Origin: Lachnospiraceae bacterium
Lineage (GTDB): Bacteria; Bacillota; Clostridia; Lachnospirales; Lachnospiraceae
Direction of reading: 5' to 3'
Assembly (NCBI GenBank): GCA_910576385.1
Contig: CAJTIR010000012.1
Location: 1-64,000 of the forward strand
Length of the DNA stretch: 64,000 nt
The notes under the pieces are model-generated. The model was not told where the DNA came from. It made no database searches and saw nothing but the letters and a program-made list of their open reading frames with translations. A program made the translations under genes and the position numbers. Positions 15,967-26,016 of this stretch are shown here, piece by piece (position 1 is the stretch's first letter; every line of letters starts with the position of its first letter).

Positions 15967-17049
15967 TCACTGTACCCCCACATTCTTTATTATTGTGTGC
16001 GCAACTTCAGTCAGTGGAACTACTTCATCTACAACACCAGCCTCAACAATCGCCTTTGGCATCCCATATACCACACAGCTCTTGGCATCCTGTGAAATTA
16101 CATGCAATTTTTTTCTCTGCTTCAAAGAGAGAATTCCCCCTGTACCATCTGAACCCATTCCGGTAAGAACTACACAGACAATCTCATCATAACCGCTTGA
16201 ACGAAGAGATTCGTAAGTCACATTTGCACATGGACGCAATCCGCCAATCGCTGGCTGATCATTTAAGCGCACGACATGGCTTCCATCTGCCTTTTTTTGA
16301 ATTTCCATATGCTTACCGCCAGGAGCAACATAGACCCATCCTTTTTTCAGGACATCACCCTCCTGTGCTTCCTTGACACGAATCTTACTAATCTCATCCA
16401 AACGATCCGCCATAGATTTTGTAAAACCAACTGGCATATGCTGTACCAACACCATAGGTGCATTCATGTCTGCTGGTAAATAAGGGATTACACTCTGCAA
16501 TGCTTTCGGTCCTCCTGTGGAACATGCAAGGGCAACCAGTTTATTCTTGTTGCCCCCTACAGTGCGCTCCACAGTCTTGGGTATTTTTACGGGAACATTT
16601 ACTGGCTCCACAGGTCTTGCATTCGAATTGATAAGACTTCTGGCAGCATCAGAACGCACCACCGCTCTCAACATCCGCAGGAGCCTTCCCTTAAAATCTT
16701 CCCCTTTGGCTTCTATCATATTACATGGCTTGGTGACAAAATCAATAGCACCTAATTCCATAGCGCGAATCGTTACATCTGCATCTTTGGTAGTCAGTGT
16801 GCTGACCATGATAATCGTTGCCTTGATCTTATCTTGTTGTAACTTTTCCAGTAATTCCAGTCCATCCATACGAGGCATATTTACATCAAGAATCACAACA
16901 TCATAAGTTGTGGTTTTTAATTTTTGATATGCCTCAAGACCGTCTCTACAAACATCCGTTGCCTGAAATGTACTATCTGAGTTAATTATATCACAAATTA
17001 CCCTTCTCATGAGTGCAGAGTCATCAACAACTAAAATATTTTTTTTCAT
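15967..17049 (-). CDS. cheB: Chemotaxis methylesterase/deamidase CheB
   Basis: A response regulator that removes methyl groups from receptors. A receiver domain (Asp9, Asp10, phosphorylation site Asp55 in ILDVNMPRMDG) is joined to the esterase domain with Ser177 (ACSTGGPK), His204 (VQHMPVGF) and Asp301 (TGMGSDGTGG). The start is the ATG after AAAGGAATGATTTT. No CheR methyltransferase is in the window, so its partner is encoded elsewhere. Confidence 0.96.
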   Translation of the reverse strand: MKKNILVVDDSALMRRVICDIINSDSTFQATDVCRDGLEAYQKLKTTTYDVVILDVNMPRMDGLELLEKLQQDKIKATIIMVSTLTTKDADVTIRAMELGAIDFVTKPCNMIEAKGEDFKGRLLRMLRAVVRSDAARSLINSNARPVEPVNVPVKIPKTVERTVGGNKNKLVALACSTGGPKALQSVIPYLPADMNAPMVLVQHMPVGFTKSMADRLDEISKIRVKEAQEGDVLKKGWVYVAPGGKHMEIQKKADGSHVVRLNDQPAIGGLRPCANVTYESLRSSGYDEIVCVVLTGMGSDGTGGILSLKQRKKLHVISQDAKSCVVYGMPKAIVEAGVVDEVVPLTEVAHTIIKNVGVQ

Positions 17050-17065
17050 AAAATCATTCCTTTTC

Positions 17066-17827
17066 TCAGCTCTTGCATTCCTTTTCTCTGCTTTTACGTT
17101 CCTGTTCAAAAATATATTTAATGATCTGTTCTCTCTCTCTCGGGGTCATAAATAGTTGTACCCGATATTCATATTTTTTCTGGTCGCCTTTCCTGCTTCC
17201 AGATGGCCTTTCAATTTTCTGGCAAATCAATACTTTACCAATCACTTCTAACTGACAATTCATACTCTCGCTTTCCAGTTTTATAGAAATGACCATATAA
17301 TCGCCTTCTTGCCCTGGTTCTTCACAGACAAACCGCAGTCCACCTCCACTTATATCCACGGCAATTGCTTTCTTTGGAAGATCTTCGGGATAATTCAGTC
17401 TATGGTGTTCTTTTAATTCCTCCAAAGGTGTGATATCCACTTCCTTCTGCATAATAGGGTAATAAAGTATTTCCATAACACATTCAAAGCGATAATATTC
17501 TCGACGCTGAAATTTCTCTAAAGGAGTCTTCTGTTCAATGAGCAGCACATACAGACGATCCTTAATGTAGCGGTCTTTGATTTGTGCCACACAACGGTAC
17601 ATGCCGCCCTTGGTATAGAACAAAAATTCTAAACGAACACCAGAGGGAAGAGATACTCTCTCACCCCTCTCTGTTGGTATCTCCACCTCAATATCGCCAT
17701 TTTGCAAAACATCCTGCACTTTACTGTGATAAGTAGGGGGACGTTCCCCAGTTTTCCATCCTTGTTCTACCTGCTGTAGAATTCGAATGTCCACTTTATT
17801 GCCAATCTTTATTATTCCAGTTCCCAT
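17066..17827 (-). CDS. PilZ c-di-GMP receptor, YcgR/MotI type
   Basis: A 253-residue protein with an N-terminal YcgR-like beta domain (about 5-100) and a C-terminal PilZ domain. FQRREYYRF (about 105-113) supplies the RxxxR motif and AVDISGGGLRF the D/NxSxxG motif needed to bind c-di-GMP. The homologues YcgR and MotI slow the motor when c-di-GMP is high. Its place between flhG and cheB supports a flagellar brake, and a HD-GYP gene at the right of the window could be part of the same signalling. Confidence 0.88.
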   Translation of the reverse strand: MGTGIIKIGNKVDIRILQQVEQGWKTGERPPTYHSKVQDVLQNGDIEVEIPTERGERVSLPSGVRLEFLFYTKGGMYRCVAQIKDRYIKDRLYVLLIEQKTPLEKFQRREYYRFECVMEILYYPIMQKEVDITPLEELKEHHRLNYPEDLPKKAIAVDISGGGLRFVCEEPGQEGDYMVISIKLESESMNCQLEVIGKVLICQKIERPSGSRKGDQKKYEYRVQLFMTPREREQIIKYIFEQERKSREKECKS

Positions 17828-17846
17828 ACTGCACCTCTGCCTGTCT

Positions 17847-18722
17847 CTAATTTCTTCTATAAATAAAACGAGATAGTAACTGCATAATTCCCCTCTTTTG
17901 GACGAAAGGAGCTGTTGCTCCTTGTAACAGATAATCTGCTAGCAATACAAATGATTTTGCTGACTTTGATTCTGGAAACAGCAAACTTACTGGCTTCTGC
18001 TTACACACCGCCTTTCCTACTGCTGTATCTTGAGGAATCATGCCAAGATATTCCAGTGTTCCATTGAGAAACTGTCCCACTACGGAATTTAATTTTTCAT
18101 AAATCCCAACACCTTCCTCTTCCGATTCCACTCGATTAGAGATTACTTTGATTATAGTATTTGCCTGCCGAAACTCTATGCTGCGGTGCAGCGTCTTCAA
18201 TAGAGAATATGCATCCGTCAAAGAACTGGGTTCCGGCGTGACAACTAACAGAATTTCCGGGCTGGCAATCACAAACTCTAATACACTATCTGATATTCCA
18301 GCACCAGTGTCAATAATGATCACATCTGCAAGATCATCCAGTTTCGCCAAATTACTTACCAGGAATTTCAACTGTTCTCTGGAAAGATTATTTACCCCCG
18401 TAATACCAGAACCACCAGAAATAAATCCAATCCCCAGAGGACCTGGAGTAATCACCTCCTGTATCGTCTTTCCCCGATAAATCAGGTCACTTAAATTGAA
18501 TCTTGGCATGACCCCAAACATAATCTCCACATTTGCAAGGCCAAAGTCAGCATCAAAAATAATAACCTTCTTTCCCCGTTTCTGCATCTGAACTGCCAAA
18601 TTAACTGCAACATTAGATTTTCCTACTCCGCCTTTCCCGCTGGTAACAGCAAAAACCTGTGCTCTAGGAAAATTCTGTTGGTTCTTTTTTACAATAGTTC
18701 TCAATTTTTCTGCCTGGTCCAT
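17847..18722 (-). CDS. flhG: MinD-like ATPase FlhG (YlxH/FleN)
   Basis: Controls flagellar number and stimulates FlhF GTPase. The 291-residue protein has an N-terminal basic/amphipathic segment with DQAEKLR (the typical FlhF-activating motif), then deviant Walker A SGKGGVGKSN (28-37), DADFGLANVE, and IIIDTGAGIS (Walker B). A C-terminal amphipathic end (SRFIYRRN) may touch the membrane. Three bases separate it from flhF. Confidence 0.94.
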   Translation of the reverse strand: MDQAEKLRTIVKKNQQNFPRAQVFAVTSGKGGVGKSNVAVNLAVQMQKRGKKVIIFDADFGLANVEIMFGVMPRFNLSDLIYRGKTIQEVITPGPLGIGFISGGSGITGVNNLSREQLKFLVSNLAKLDDLADVIIIDTGAGISDSVLEFVIASPEILLVVTPEPSSLTDAYSLLKTLHRSIEFRQANTIIKVISNRVESEEEGVGIYEKLNSVVGQFLNGTLEYLGMIPQDTAVGKAVCKQKPVSLLFPESKSAKSFVLLADYLLQGATAPFVQKRGIMQLLSRFIYRRN

Positions 18723-18725
18723 AGG

Positions 18726-20057
18726 CTATTTTCCTCCAAGCAGAAGCTTTACGATACTTTGGGTATTGAAAATCTCAATATCCTCAGGCACATTCTGCCC
18801 ATAAGTAGTATATGACAAATCTGCGCCAGTGTACAGCTTCATATTTAAAATATTACCAAGACAACTGGTTTCATCTAATTTTGTAAATATAAGCTTAAAT
18901 TTAAAATTATCCTTATAGATGTCCGCAATCTCAAGCAAATCCTTGTATTTGGTAGTGGCGCTCAATACCAGATACACTTCTTTCTCATATTCTTCTGGTA
19001 CTTGATCAATCAATTCCTTTGTCTCATTGCGCTGCTCTTCATTTTTATGTGAAAAACCTGCAGTATCAATCAATACCAAATCAAATTCCCCTGCATTTGC
19101 CAATTCTTCATTTAATTCTTGTGAGGAGTAGACAATATCCAGAGGCGTATTTAATATATTTGCATAAGTGCGGAGCTGTTCTGCTGCAGCAATCCGGTAA
19201 GTATCTGCCGTATACAGCGCCACTTTTTTTCCTTTTTCCACTTTAAAGCGTGAGGCAATTTTAGCAATAGTAGTCGTCTTTCCCACTCCAGTAGGACCAA
19301 TAAAGAACACCACCTTTGGCTTACGCTCCGTCAGCATAATCGGCTGCGGCTGACCAAATTTAAGGATCATTTTCTGATAAATACTGGATAGAATATAGTC
19401 TACGCTGATGCCGCTTTTCATGACCTTCTCTACTTCATCCATAATTTGGTTGACATATTTCTCGTCCACCTCATTCTCCAAAAGAATGCCATAAATCATT
19501 TTAATAAATTTTAGGTTCTCATCCATTGGAGCTTCTTTGGGAAGCTCCCCTTTCTGCACTTCAGAAGGCTGTACCAGCTTCTTTTCCAGCAAAGACTGCA
19601 GACTCTCTATTTTTTCTTCCAGATTATTCTCTGCATAATTATCCTTCTTATACTCTTCCCGTTGTCCTTGTGGTACAGAAGATGCCCAAGTATTTTCTAC
19701 TGAGGCAAAAACCTCCTTTATGGATTCTGGTTTGGGAATAGATATTGGTTCATCTGCCGCCACATTGATATTGCCTGGAGGCGGCGTTGGGGTTGCAGAC
19801 GGAATTGCTGCAGATGGAGATGGAGCCGGTGCAGGCGCAGGTGTTACTGTCCGCACCGGACTAGGCGCCACCGTTTTGATTGTCTCTGCCTCCTCAACTG
19901 CAGCCGTCACCTCAAAAGATGACTCCTTAAAAAAGCGCAGCAAACCTTTGGGCTTTATCTCTTTTACATTCATGATAACTGCACCAGTGCCCAATTCCTC
20001 TATCGCCTTTGCAGTGGCTTCTTCTTCTGTTTTTCCTTGAAATTTCTTAATTGTCAT
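18726..20057 (-). CDS. flhF: SRP-type GTPase FlhF
   Basis: Marks the site of flagellar assembly. The 443-residue protein has an N-terminal basic domain (MTIKKFQGKTEEEATAKAIE), a Pro/Ala-rich linker (about 62-110), an N domain of helices, and a G domain with GPTGVGKTTT (254-263), DTAGFSHKN and TKLDET. It overlaps flhA by 4 bases (ATGA), implying coupled translation. Confidence 0.95.
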   Translation of the reverse strand: MTIKKFQGKTEEEATAKAIEELGTGAVIMNVKEIKPKGLLRFFKESSFEVTAAVEEAETIKTVAPSPVRTVTPAPAPAPSPSAAIPSATPTPPPGNINVAADEPISIPKPESIKEVFASVENTWASSVPQGQREEYKKDNYAENNLEEKIESLQSLLEKKLVQPSEVQKGELPKEAPMDENLKFIKMIYGILLENEVDEKYVNQIMDEVEKVMKSGISVDYILSSIYQKMILKFGQPQPIMLTERKPKVVFFIGPTGVGKTTTIAKIASRFKVEKGKKVALYTADTYRIAAAEQLRTYANILNTPLDIVYSSQELNEELANAGEFDLVLIDTAGFSHKNEEQRNETKELIDQVPEEYEKEVYLVLSATTKYKDLLEIADIYKDNFKFKLIFTKLDETSCLGNILNMKLYTGADLSYTTYGQNVPEDIEIFNTQSIVKLLLGGK

Positions 20058-22090
20058 GAAAGGCTCACCATCCCTACTGATTGTAATTCAATATTGGATT
20101 CTACTTCATTATACGATACCACAATCAGATCTCTGAAGTAATCCTCTGTCAATTTCTTAAAGTACATCCGCACAATGGGGGATGTAATAATAATTGGGTT
20201 TTTGCCCAGCTCTTCCAGCTTCTTGATTTCTTCCTCCAAAGCCGACATAATCCCTTTGGTCTTCTCTGGATCCAGGGTTAAATACGCCCCTTGTTCCGTC
20301 TGTTTCACAGAACCCATAATCTCTTGCTCTACTTTTGGATCTAAGGTGATCACGTTCGTCACCTCATTTGTTGGGAAGTATTTGCCAGAAATCGCTCGTT
20401 TTAAACTCTGTCTGGCATACTCTGTCAATACATCCGTATCACGAGTAGTCGCTGCGTGATCTGCAAGTGTCTCAAATATTGTGAGCAAATCTCGAATAGA
20501 AATTCCTTCCCGCAAAAGATTTTGCAGTACCTTTTGAATCTCTCCCACTCCAAGCAGCTTTGGTACAAGTTCGTCCACCAAGGTTGGATGATTTTCCTTG
20601 ATATTTTCAATCAAGCTCTGAACATCCTGTCTGGACAACAATTCATCAATATGCGTGCGAATTACTTCTGTCAAATGTGTAGCAATGATAGACGGCGGAT
20701 CTACTACTGTATAGCCCAAACTCTCTGCACGTTCACGCTGATTTTCTGTAATCCACAATGCAGGGAGATGGAAGGAAGGCTCGTAGGTTGGAATACCTGA
20801 AATTTCCTCCTCCACAAATCCTGGATTCATTGCCATATAATGGTCAAATAAAATCTCTCCCTCTGTTACTTGTATTCCCTTTATCTTGATAATATATTGA
20901 TTGGGATTTAATTGAATATTATCCCGCAGACGAATAATTGGAACTACAGTACCTAATTCCAAAGCAATTTGTCTTCGGATCATAACCACACGATCCAAAA
21001 GATCCCCGCCTTGATTCACATCTGCAAGAGGAATGATACCATATCCAAACTCCAATTCTATTGGATCTACCTGCAACAAAGACACTACATTTTCTGGCCG
21101 GCGAATCTCTTCTGCCTGTTCTTCTGCTTCGTCCACTTCCTCCTCAATTGCTTCAATACTCAAATTCTTATCTACACTTCTGGCCGCAATAAGGAAGCTG
21201 ATTCCCAGAGGAACGAATAATTTCCACTCCAAAGGTGTAGAGATTCCCAAAAAAATCATCACTACACCTACAATATATAATACTTTGGGAATCCCAAACA
21301 ACTGCCGTACCATCGTATCCCCAAAATCTGCTTCCTTGGAAGCTTTTGTCACAAGTATACCAGTTGCCAAAGAAATCAGCAGCGATGGAATCTGACTGAC
21401 CAAACCGTCACCAATCGTTAAAATTCCATATTGATTTAGGGCGTCCATGACTTCCATATTTTGACGCAACATTCCCATTGCAATTCCGCCGACCAAGTTA
21501 ATCAAGGTAACTACAATACCAACCGTAGCATCTCCCTTTACATACTTGGTAGCACCATCCATCGCCCCAAAAAATCCAGATTCCTGCTGAATCTTATCAC
21601 GGCGCTCTCTGGCCTGTTTTTCACTGATCACTCCGGTATTTAAATCGGCATCAATCGCCATCTGTTTACCTGGCATTGCATCCAAGGTAAATCTTGCTGT
21701 TACTTCTGATACACGCTCAGAACCTTTATTGATTACGATAAGCTGTATCAAAATCATTACCACGAAAATAATCGCTCCGATAATCAGGTCATTTCCACCT
21801 ACAAACTGCCCAAAAGTACGAACTACGTTACCTGGGTCTCCAGTATTCAAAATCAAACGCGTAGAGGAAACATTCAAAGATATACGGAAAATCGTAGTAA
21901 ACAAAAGCAGTGTGGGGAAAAAGGACATATCCAGCACTTCTTTCACAAACAATGCATTCATCAATATCACCAATGCAAGTGACATGTTCAATGCCAGCAT
22001 AATATCCAACAAAAAAGAAGGGATTGGAATAATAAAGAATATAATTGCCGCCAGCAAATAAAATGCTATGCCTGCATCTGCCTTCTTCAT
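20054..22090 (-). CDS. flhA: Flagellar export gate protein FlhA
   Basis: The large subunit of the type III export gate. The 678-residue protein has eight predicted membrane helices in its first half, with the FHIPEP-family block of NVSSTRLILN and KGSERVSEVTARFTLDAMPGK in the first cytoplasmic loop, and a large soluble C-domain (about 330-678) that receives chaperone-substrate complexes. Length and order are normal. Confidence 0.96.
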   Translation of the reverse strand: MKKADAGIAFYLLAAIIFFIIPIPSFLLDIMLALNMSLALVILMNALFVKEVLDMSFFPTLLLFTTIFRISLNVSSTRLILNTGDPGNVVRTFGQFVGGNDLIIGAIIFVVMILIQLIVINKGSERVSEVTARFTLDAMPGKQMAIDADLNTGVISEKQARERRDKIQQESGFFGAMDGATKYVKGDATVGIVVTLINLVGGIAMGMLRQNMEVMDALNQYGILTIGDGLVSQIPSLLISLATGILVTKASKEADFGDTMVRQLFGIPKVLYIVGVVMIFLGISTPLEWKLFVPLGISFLIAARSVDKNLSIEAIEEEVDEAEEQAEEIRRPENVVSLLQVDPIELEFGYGIIPLADVNQGGDLLDRVVMIRRQIALELGTVVPIIRLRDNIQLNPNQYIIKIKGIQVTEGEILFDHYMAMNPGFVEEEISGIPTYEPSFHLPALWITENQRERAESLGYTVVDPPSIIATHLTEVIRTHIDELLSRQDVQSLIENIKENHPTLVDELVPKLLGVGEIQKVLQNLLREGISIRDLLTIFETLADHAATTRDTDVLTEYARQSLKRAISGKYFPTNEVTNVITLDPKVEQEIMGSVKQTEQGAYLTLDPEKTKGIMSALEEEIKKLEELGKNPIIITSPIVRMYFKKLTEDYFRDLIVVSYNEVESNIELQSVGMVSLS

Positions 22091-22131
22091 GCTGTCATCT
22101 CCTTTCGTCTCTTTCTCATTCTCTTCATCAT

Positions 22132-23262
22132 TTATCTATTCTCTCTCAAACTGTAGACAAAGGCAAGTACCTCTGCCACTGCCTGATACAATTCCGGCGG
22201 AACCTCCTGCCCGACATCTACATTGGCATACAACATTCGCGCCAGAGGCTTATTTTCTACAATCTCAATATGATTTTCCTTGGCCGCATCCTTAATTTTT
22301 TTGGCAAGGAAATCCTCTCCCTTAGCCACTACCACTGGCGCTGCATTCTGATTCGCATCATACTTGATTGCCACTGCATAATGGGTAGGGTTTGTAATAA
22401 CGACATCTGCACTGGGAAGACTTTGCATCATACGGCGCTGGGAAGCCTCTCTCATCTTGGAACGCTGCCGTCCCTTAATCTCTGGATTTCCCTCCGTATT
22501 TTTATACTCATCCTTTACCTCTTGCTTTGTCATCTTCATATCTTCTTTAAATTTATGTCTTTGGTAAACCAAGTCTGCAAGTCCCACAAACAAATAAACG
22601 ATTGCTATCTTAAGACCAGCGTCTATGACAATGCTTCCCACCAATAAAATTACTTGGAATAAGGGGATATCATAGAGCAAAAAAATGTCATTCTGATGAT
22701 CCTTAATCGAGGTATACGCTACATAAACGATCACCACAATTTTAACAATAGATTTCAAAAGTTCAAATAGGGAATCCTTTGAAAAAATCCGCTTAAAACC
22801 ACTGATAGGATTCAACTTACTAAATTTAGGCTTTAGAGGCTTGGTCGTCACTTTCCATTTTATCTGCAAGATATTACTAAACACAGACACGATAAACCCA
22901 ATAATAAAAAACGGTGCCAAAATCGTTAAAATCAATCCCATCACGTTATTGATTAGGGTACTTGCTGAATAGATAGACATCCCGCCAATACTCTCATTGA
23001 TAATATCTGGAATCTTGTTGTAAATCAACTCAAAAGTTCCTAACAATTTTTCTCCCATCGTAGAGATAAACAATTTTAGCATCACAAACAATGAAATCAG
23101 TCCAAAAGCATGATTTAATTCCTGACTCTTAGATACTTGACCTTCATTTCGGGCATCCGACAATTTCTTGGCAGTGGCTGGCTCTGTCTTCTCGCCGCCA
23201 TCTCCATCTTTTGCAAACCACTGCAGCTCATATTCCAGTAAAAAACAGGATTCATCTCTCAC
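22132..23262 (-). CDS. flhB: Flagellar export switch protein FlhB
   Basis: Controls export specificity through autocleavage. KTEPATAKKLSDARNEGQV (early) precedes four membrane helices and a soluble domain with TNPTHYAVA, where cleavage occurs between Asn and Pro. I chose the GTG one base after the fliR stop because AAGGA precedes it by 10 bases; the upstream TTG lies inside that site. The product is about 376 residues. Confidence 0.94.
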   Translation of the reverse strand: MRDESCFLLEYELQWFAKDGDGGEKTEPATAKKLSDARNEGQVSKSQELNHAFGLISLFVMLKLFISTMGEKLLGTFELIYNKIPDIINESIGGMSIYSASTLINNVMGLILTILAPFFIIGFIVSVFSNILQIKWKVTTKPLKPKFSKLNPISGFKRIFSKDSLFELLKSIVKIVVIVYVAYTSIKDHQNDIFLLYDIPLFQVILLVGSIVIDAGLKIAIVYLFVGLADLVYQRHKFKEDMKMTKQEVKDEYKNTEGNPEIKGRQRSKMREASQRRMMQSLPSADVVITNPTHYAVAIKYDANQNAAPVVVAKGEDFLAKKIKDAAKENHIEIVENKPLARMLYANVDVGQEVPPELYQAVAEVLAFVYSLRENR

Positions 23263-23263
23263 G

Positions 23264-24046
23264 TCAATACATTCCTTCAATTACGGAAACAATCATTCGT
23301 TTCATCTCCATAAATATAAAATTAGAAATGCTGGGAAGCAAAACAATCGTTAAAAACATAATTCCCAATCCCAGCAAAACTTTAATCTGCATTCCAACCG
23401 CAAACATGTTCATCTGCGGTGCAACTTTTGCCATAATTCCCAAAATACAGCTTAAAATCATGCTGCATGCAAAAACAGGAAGAACAATTCGAAACCCAAT
23501 TACCATTAAATCTGTCACAAACATCGTCATAGAACCCATAAGATGCTGCCAGTCAAATACAGCGCCGTTAATGGGAATGATCTGATAGGTGTCAACCAGA
23601 GCACGCAGTATATAATGATGCATATCTGTGGCAATCAAAAGCATCATAATAAAATAGTTATACATGGTACCAGTAAGACCAGATTGGGCTTTTGTGGTAG
23701 GATCATATATATTGGCCATAGCAAGACCAATTTCCATATCGATCACTTTTCCTGAAAACACAATAATGGAATTACAAATATTTGCCGCAAAACCAATGAG
23801 CAACCCTGTAATTCCCTCTTTCAGAACGATGATGGCAAACTCGATTACTCCGGAATATTCCAAAGCCTCCTTTGGCTGCAGCACCTGAAATAAAATAATT
23901 GCTACAAATGCCGAAAATCCAACCTTGACCCGATTCGGGGTATTGTTCATTCCAAAAAATGGAGCAATAGATACAAACGTTGCAACCCTTACCAGTATCA
24001 TCAAAAAATATTCAAATGTATCTAATGAAAACGTATAGTTTATCAT
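23264..24046 (-). CDS. fliR: Flagellar export protein FliR
   Basis: A polytopic component of the export gate that assembles with FliP and FliQ. The 260 residues show several hydrophobic helices, with the characteristic NNTPNRVKVGFSAFVA, GFAANICNSIIVFSGKVIDM and APQMNMFAVGMQIKVLLGL segments. ATG follows AGGTTGAAG. It lies 11 bases after fliQ. Confidence 0.95.
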   Translation of the reverse strand: MINYTFSLDTFEYFLMILVRVATFVSIAPFFGMNNTPNRVKVGFSAFVAIILFQVLQPKEALEYSGVIEFAIIVLKEGITGLLIGFAANICNSIIVFSGKVIDMEIGLAMANIYDPTTKAQSGLTGTMYNYFIMMLLIATDMHHYILRALVDTYQIIPINGAVFDWQHLMGSMTMFVTDLMVIGFRIVLPVFACSMILSCILGIMAKVAPQMNMFAVGMQIKVLLGLGIMFLTIVLLPSISNFIFMEMKRMIVSVIEGMY

Positions 24047-24057
24047 ACTGCTTCAAC

Positions 24058-24330
24058 CTAACGCAGATACAGGCCGAAATTACTCCACAGCTCTGCCATA
24101 AAACCTGTTAGCTGCTCCAGCATCCAGCCTCCCACCAGCATCATACCTAGAAATACGGCAACAATCTTCGGCACAAAGGTCAATGTCTGTTCCTGTATAG
24201 AGGTAACTGTCTGAAAAATACTGATGATTAGACCTATGATCAGAGAAATCAACAATAATGGCGCAGATACCTTAATGATTAAAAATAATGCTTCCCTGGC
24301 AATATCCATTACCTGACCTTCTGTTATCAT
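24058..24330 (-). CDS. fliQ: Flagellar export protein FliQ
   Basis: A 90-residue protein with two membrane helices and the block TSIQEQTLTFVPKIVAVFLG typical of FliQ. It wraps FliP/FliR in the export gate. Size is normal. Confidence 0.95.
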   Translation of the reverse strand: MITEGQVMDIAREALFLIIKVSAPLLLISLIIGLIISIFQTVTSIQEQTLTFVPKIVAVFLGMMLVGGWMLEQLTGFMAELWSNFGLYLR

Positions 24331-24350
24331 ATATTCACCTCATTCTGTCG

Positions 24351-25232
24351 TCAATAAAATGTTTTTACAAGACTTCCAATTATCAAATCCCAGCCATCCG
24401 CAAGTACAAACAGTAAGATTTTAAACGGCATGGAAATTGTTGTAGGCGGCAACATCATCATACCCATAGACATCAGCACAGAAGCCACAACCATATCAAT
24501 TACAATAAATGGAATATATATCAAAAATCCAATGATAAAGGCTGTTCTCAATTCACTGATAATAAAACTTGGAATTACCACATGCATAGGAATAGGATCT
24601 AATGTCTCTGGCTGGCTCAAATCCATACCTGTCATATCAATATCTGCAATATCACAGAAAAGTTTTAAATCTTTACGCTGCATTTCCTTATACATAAATC
24701 TGCGAATAGGCTGTTCTGCAAGCTCCAACGCTTCTTCCTGATTAATCTCACCTGCATCAAAAGGCTTTATCACTGTATCATTTAATTCTGTAAATACTGG
24801 ATTCATGATAAACAGTGTCAGAAATAATGCCAGTCCAACCATGACCTGATTTGGTGGCACTGTCTGCGTCCCAACTGCTGTCCGCACAAAATGCAATACT
24901 ACAATAATGCGCGTAAAAGATGTTAGCATAATCAGAATAGCAGGCGCCAATGAAATGATAGTAAGGCCAATCAACAACCTGACATTACCGGAAAGATTTC
25001 CTTCTTCATTATTCCACGAAAAGGAAAGACCTGTGCGGTCTCCTGTAGTATCCCTCCTCTCCGTATTAGGTGAATTCACTGTCCTGTTATTCTGTACCCT
25101 TTCATTTGTCAACTGATCATTGGCACCAGTCGCATATGCGCTTTGCCCAAAACACAAAAACAATGCAAGCAGTAATGTAACTGTGCCAAAGGCTAAGGAA
25201 ATACTGCAATATATTTTCTTCAGCTTCTTCAT
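24351..25232 (-). CDS. fliP: Flagellar export protein FliP
   Basis: The pentameric core of the gate. The 293-residue protein begins with a cleavable signal peptide (about 1-35, ending YATG), a short Asn/Arg/Thr-rich stretch, then four membrane helices. MLTSFTRIIVVLHFVRTAVG, NQVMVGLALFLTLFIMNP and the ending SMGMMMLPPTTISMPFKILL are classic FliP blocks. Good ribosome site AGGCAGGA. Confidence 0.96.
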   Translation of the reverse strand: MKKLKKIYCSISLAFGTVTLLLALFLCFGQSAYATGANDQLTNERVQNNRTVNSPNTERRDTTGDRTGLSFSWNNEEGNLSGNVRLLIGLTIISLAPAILIMLTSFTRIIVVLHFVRTAVGTQTVPPNQVMVGLALFLTLFIMNPVFTELNDTVIKPFDAGEINQEEALELAEQPIRRFMYKEMQRKDLKLFCDIADIDMTGMDLSQPETLDPIPMHVVIPSFIISELRTAFIIGFLIYIPFIVIDMVVASVLMSMGMMMLPPTTISMPFKILLFVLADGWDLIIGSLVKTFY

Positions 25233-25242
25233 AATGTCCTGC

Positions 25243-25623
25243 CTACTTCCTAGGAATTTTATCTTTCAGTTTATTAAATACTTCCTGAAAGCTTTCATTT
25301 ATATTGCTGCCTTGAAAATCTTCTGTAGAAGGCTTCCAAATCAGCTCTTCCTCAATCAGCTCCGCCAAAATATTTATGGTATCTTTACAAACGGAAATAA
25401 CCAGATACTTTTTTCCAACTTGAATAATTTGGATAAACTTATTATTGTTCACCCGGAAAGTCTCAATCACCTGAATATTTCTGTTTTTCATTGCCCCTCG
25501 TTGATATTGGGCAACCCATCTGGTACTCACATATGTAATCACCAGCACAAACAGAAAAATCAGAAGAACACTTATCAGTTGGAAAAAACTTTCCCATCCT
25601 GAGAAAATCTCCAATAAAACCAT
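25243..25623 (-). CDS. fliO: FliO-type export assembly protein
   Basis: FliO stabilises FliP during gate assembly. The 126-residue protein has one membrane helix (about 13-37) and a soluble tail beginning RNIQVIETFRVNNNKFIQII, the common FliO pattern. The start is inferred as the ATG one base after the cheY stop (TAATATG), with no clear ribosome site, suggesting re-initiation. Confidence 0.82.
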   Translation of the reverse strand: MVLLEIFSGWESFFQLISVLLIFLFVLVITYVSTRWVAQYQRGAMKNRNIQVIETFRVNNNKFIQIIQVGKKYLVISVCKDTINILAELIEEELIWKPSTEDFQGSNINESFQEVFNKLKDKIPRK

Positions 25624-25624
25624 A

Positions 25625-25987
25625 TTAGCCAACTACTTTTTTTACTGCTTCCAATACACGTTCTGCCTGGAACGGTTTTACAATAAAATCTTTTGCTCCA
25701 GATTGAATAGCCTCAATAACCATCGCTTGCTGGCCCATTGCAGAACACATAATTACAGAAGCAGAAGGATCCGCAGACTTAATCTGTTTTAATGCCTGTA
25801 TTCCATCCATCTCCGGCATGGTAATATCCATCAAAACCAAATCTGGCTTGGTCTCATTATATTTTTCTACCGCTTTCAGTCCATTCTCTGCCTCTCCTGC
25901 AACATTATAACCATTCTTAGTAAGAATGTCCTTAATCATCATTCTCATAAATGCTGCGTCATCACAAATCAAAATATTCTTCGCCAT
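25625..25987 (-). CDS. cheY: Chemotaxis response regulator CheY
   Basis: A stand-alone receiver domain of 120 residues. Asp9/Asp10 (ICDDAAFM), phosphoacceptor Asp54 (LVLMDITMPEMDG), Ser/Thr at VIMCSAMG and Lys105 in DFIVKPFQ are all present. Phosphorylated by CheA, it binds FliM/FliY at the switch. Start is the ATG after AAGGAGAAGAAGTT; the longer frame has no ribosome site. Confidence 0.96.
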   Translation of the reverse strand: MAKNILICDDAAFMRMMIKDILTKNGYNVAGEAENGLKAVEKYNETKPDLVLMDITMPEMDGIQALKQIKSADPSASVIMCSAMGQQAMVIEAIQSGAKDFIVKPFQAERVLEAVKKVVG

Positions 25988-26016
25988 AACTTCTTCTCCT
26001 TGAATCAATTATTATT

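Noticed and set aside
22045-22647. 200-codon plus-strand frame antisense to flhB
   Set aside because: Fully opposite a strong flhB frame, with His/Cys/Leu-rich shadow composition and no ribosome site.
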